Shown here in pieces: positions 23,187 to 25,158 of a stretch of 25,158 nt of DNA (position 1 is the stretch's first letter; the number at the start of each line of letters is the position of its first letter). Source of the DNA: JAQVUB01 sp033809415 (GTDB lineage: Bacteria > Verrucomicrobiota > Lentisphaeria > Oligosphaerales > Oligosphaeraceae); contig JAPXLT010000032.1 in NCBI GenBank assembly GCA_033809415.1, positions 1 through 25,158 on the forward strand, written 5' to 3'. Below the pieces are notes generated by a model, which had not been told where the DNA came from, ran no database searches, and worked only from the letters and a program-made list of their open reading frames with translations. A program made the translations under genes and the position numbers.

Positions 23187-23933
23187 TTATTTTCCGGGGA
23201 GCCAGCGTTTGCCGCCGGAGCTTCCCCAATCTCCGATCGAGTAGAATGATTGTGGATTGACGTAGTTGGGGACGCTTATGCCTTCCACATGGCCATCGAA
23301 TATGCCGACATTGGCGACGCCCTGGTGCCAGAGGGCGCTGACGACCGCGTTATTGTTGCTAGGATATACCATCGAGTTTTGACGGCCATTTGTCTTGTGA
23401 TAGCTGTCGGAAATATAGTGCATGTACGAAGGTGATTTGATCTGGGTGGCGAGCCACATGCGCTTAGTGCCAAAGCCATTGTCTGTAAAGCTCAGCAGCA
23501 GGTTGATGCCATAGGAATGTCCATTGTACAGTTCCTCAGCGGAGTTGACTCCAGCTGCTGCCGCCGCCGCATGACAGTAAAACATACTGTTTGTGCTGGA
23601 AGCAATGTTACCATAGTTCTCATTGACGTATTTCAGGTGTGACAAAATATAATAGAAGCTGTTTTCAATGGTCTTTCGGCTGTTGGAAGTGCATCCGGTC
23701 ACATTCGACCCGATTGCATAGTAGAGCGAATGCGGCAGAATCCAGTCGTCGTAATCATCCTGGTATAGATGCAGATATATGCCGGTCTGCCTGAGCCTGT
23801 TGGCGCAACTGGCCGTTTGTGCCTTGTTGCGCGCCTTGGCCAGGGCGGGTAACAGCATGGATGCGAGAATTGCGATGATGGCGATCACGACCAGCAGTTC
23901 AATCAGTGTGAAGAATTTCCGTTTACTTTTCAT
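23187..23933 (-). CDS. Type II secretion-like pseudopilin with H-X9-DG domain
   Basis: A 248-residue protein starting KRKFFTLIELLVVIAIIAILASMLLPALAKAR, the prepilin N-methylation helix. F8 would be the mature N-terminus and E12 the conserved +5 Glu, but the -1 residue is Phe7, not Gly. H203 and D213-G214 (WHQGVANVGIFDGHV) form the H-X9-DG signature of the DUF1559-like pseudopilin-associated family, common in Lentisphaerota, Planctomycetes and Verrucomicrobia. It is probably anchored in the inner membrane and exposed to the periplasm, perhaps linked to export or handling of the glycan-active protein downstream. AAGGAG lies 6 nt before the start. It follows the regulator gene by 37 nt. Confidence 0.92.
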   Translation of the reverse strand: MKSKRKFFTLIELLVVIAIIAILASMLLPALAKARNKAQTASCANRLRQTGIYLHLYQDDYDDWILPHSLYYAIGSNVTGCTSNSRKTIENSFYYILSHLKYVNENYGNIASSTNSMFYCHAAAAAAGVNSAEELYNGHSYGINLLLSFTDNGFGTKRMWLATQIKSPSYMHYISDSYHKTNGRQNSMVYPSNNNAVVSALWHQGVANVGIFDGHVEGISVPNYVNPQSFYSIGDWGSSGGKRWLPGK

Positions 23934-23970
23934 CGATGACTCCTTTTGTTGTTGTGGAAACCCAATGATC

Positions 23971-25032
23971 TTATTGTTTGAGCTTGTAGCAAAGTGTACT
24001 TTCTTTGTTGTTGATCGTGTAAGGAAGGGTGAGATGAATTGGCTGCTGTTCTTGCGAGTTTATCAGGTGCAGCAACAACTCTGCCGCCGCGATTCCCCAG
24101 TGCCTGTAGCCAAGGTCCACAGCGGACATCGAGGGGGTCAGCAACGAACTTCCAGAACCGAAGGCAAGAACAGCAATGTCTTTGGGAATTTTCAGGGAAC
24201 ATTCTTTCAGTATTGCATAGCTCTGTGCAGCCAAGTAGCCGGAGTAGAAATACAGGGCATCCGGATGTTCGTCACGCACAAGACGCGTCAGACCGCTAGT
24301 AAAGTCTTTGTGTGCAATCGGTTTGATCAATTTTGCCGATTCCATCGAGCCGGCTTTTTTCAGTGCATTTTCCAGCTCTTTGCAGGTGTAACCCAGCCTT
24401 TGCTTGTTCCTGGCATCTTCGCTGCAAATGGTGCCGATGCGATTGCAACCCAGAGAGAACAGATACTCGTATCCGGACCACCAGGCACGGCGCATATCCG
24501 CTCCGACGCTGCTGAAGATGCTGGTGACTTTGCAGTTATGGTCTTCACGGATATAGACCACTGGGAGGTGGCTGGCGCGCAAAGTCTTAACAAACGGCTC
24601 CCAGCCATTTAAAGCGGCGCCAAACAAAAGAACCCCACAGAAATTTTTGGAAATTTTCTCCATCGATTGAAGAAAGGTGTATGTCGTATTTTCAACACTG
24701 TAGCCAGATTCCCGCAAGTGGTGCTCGAAGGTGTTGAGGATCATGAAGATGTATTCTGTGATGGCGTCTCCGGCAGCTGCATCGTGCACAACCAGTATCC
24801 GTCTGCTGTGTTTTTGCGTTGATGCAATACGTGTTCCGTAGTAGTGTGACCTGGAAATCAATCCCTGCGCAGCCAGGCGTTGCAGGGCCGAACGCAAGGT
24901 GACACGCGATACTCCAAGCTGCTTGCTCAACTCCGGCTCACTTGGAAAACGCTCCCCTGCATGACCGGCAAGAACCCGCTTCAGCAGATGATTGTAGACG
25001 GCATCTTTCTTTTGTTCAGGCTTGCTTTCCAT
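23971..25032 (-). CDS. GntR-type winged-helix regulator with LacI-like sugar-binding domain
   Basis: A 353-residue regulator. An N-terminal GntR winged helix (about 10-70) contains RFPSEPELSKQLGVSRVTLRSALQRLAAQGLI; the usual GxGT wing is YYGTRI. A periplasmic-binding-protein-like domain of the LacI/AraR type follows (RRILVVHDAAAGD, GVLLFGAALNGWEPFV, LPVVYI, VGADMRRAWWSGYEYLFSLGCNRIG, DALYFYSGYLAAQS, IAVLAFGSGSSLLTPSMSAVDL), which binds a sugar effector. It heads the operon. Its own promoter carries a palindrome also found at 15936, so it probably represses itself and two operons until its sugar appears. GGAG lies 7 nt before ATG 25032. Same architecture as Bacillus AraR. Confidence 0.9.
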   Translation of the reverse strand: MESKPEQKKDAVYNHLLKRVLAGHAGERFPSEPELSKQLGVSRVTLRSALQRLAAQGLISRSHYYGTRIASTQKHSRRILVVHDAAAGDAITEYIFMILNTFEHHLRESGYSVENTTYTFLQSMEKISKNFCGVLLFGAALNGWEPFVKTLRASHLPVVYIREDHNCKVTSIFSSVGADMRRAWWSGYEYLFSLGCNRIGTICSEDARNKQRLGYTCKELENALKKAGSMESAKLIKPIAHKDFTSGLTRLVRDEHPDALYFYSGYLAAQSYAILKECSLKIPKDIAVLAFGSGSSLLTPSMSAVDLGYRHWGIAAAELLLHLINSQEQQPIHLTLPYTINNKESTLCYKLKQ

Positions 25033-25056
25033 AATACAACTCCAAGTCGTGAATTT

Positions 25057-25085
25057 AAATTAGAAGAGACAACTAATTGTGTCAA
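25057..25085 (-). promoter_or_regulatory. Promoter of the regulator gene with the shared operator
   Basis: Minus strand TTGACA (25085-25080), 17 bp, TAATTT (25062-25057, a weak -10). GACACAATTAGTTGTC (25083-25068) overlaps the -35 box exactly as at 15936-15951. The start near 25050 leaves about 18 nt to the ATG, with the SD in it. Autoregulation is inferred. Confidence 0.75.
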
Positions 25086-25120
25086 GATAAGACAACATCA
25101 TTTTTTTGTCTATAATTTAG

Positions 25121-25158
25121 GGGGCAGGGTGCAGGGTGCAGGGTGCAGGGGGCAGGGG
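25121..25158. repeat. GGGTGCA heptamer tandem repeat at the window edge
   Basis: About five heptamers, GGGNGCA with N mostly T, run to the end of the window, so the full length is unknown. A related CCTGCACCCTGC string occurs at 11731-11742. From 25086 to 25120 there is an AT-rich tract. Confidence 0.85.

Overview
This 25 kb window most likely comes from a Lentisphaerota (Victivallales-like) bacterium. The best clues are a pseudopilin with the H-X9-DG C-terminal signature and a TLIELLVVIAIIAIL helix that lacks the usual Gly before the cleavage site, and its place in a GntR/LacI-type regulator - pseudopilin - secreted hydrolase - Gfo/Idh operon. Planctomycetes or Verrucomicrobia remain possible. 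No RNA genes or CRISPR arrays were found.

Layout. (1) 224-7469, minus strand: a tightly coupled three-gene operon encoding a PLD-SNF2 helicase, an Eco57I-like adenine methyltransferase and a DprA/SLOG-like protein, read here as a DISARM-like or restriction-like anti-phage system. (2) 7743-12934: an accessory stretch with the 3' remnant of an AlbA_2/RecG-C-like gene, a radical SAM gene, a Fic AMP-transferase with a clear promoter, and a flavodoxin/PNPOx pair, separated by unusual intergenic repeats. (3) 13080-15174: an AAA ATPase + DUF4276 pair (a split OLD/PARIS-like layout) bracketed by near-identical 31-bp direct repeats and preceded by two strong hairpins, followed by an AlkA-type glycosylase at 15221-15835. 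(4) 15934-17698, plus strand: a consensus promoter driving an uncharacterised protein and an amidohydrolase. (5) 17773-18801: a stand-alone class II glutamine-amidotransferase-like protein. (6) 19059-25032, minus strand: the regulator - pseudopilin - secreted glycosidase-like protein - Gfo/Idh operon.

Two things tie the window together. First, the promoter of the plus-strand operon at 15934 and the promoter of the GntR/LacI-type regulator at 25085 carry the same 16-bp palindrome in the same register (starting inside the -35 TTGACA), which predicts one regulon: the regulator controls itself, the pseudopilin/hydrolase/dehydrogenase operon and the distant amidohydrolase operon. Second, nearly every intergenic gap carries modular short-period repeats (CACGAAAAG, CACGGAAAG, CGCCAAG, GATCNNNNN, GTCCGTGTNNN, GGGTGCA), often directly 3' of stop codons in the sense orientation and linked to shared hairpin modules.
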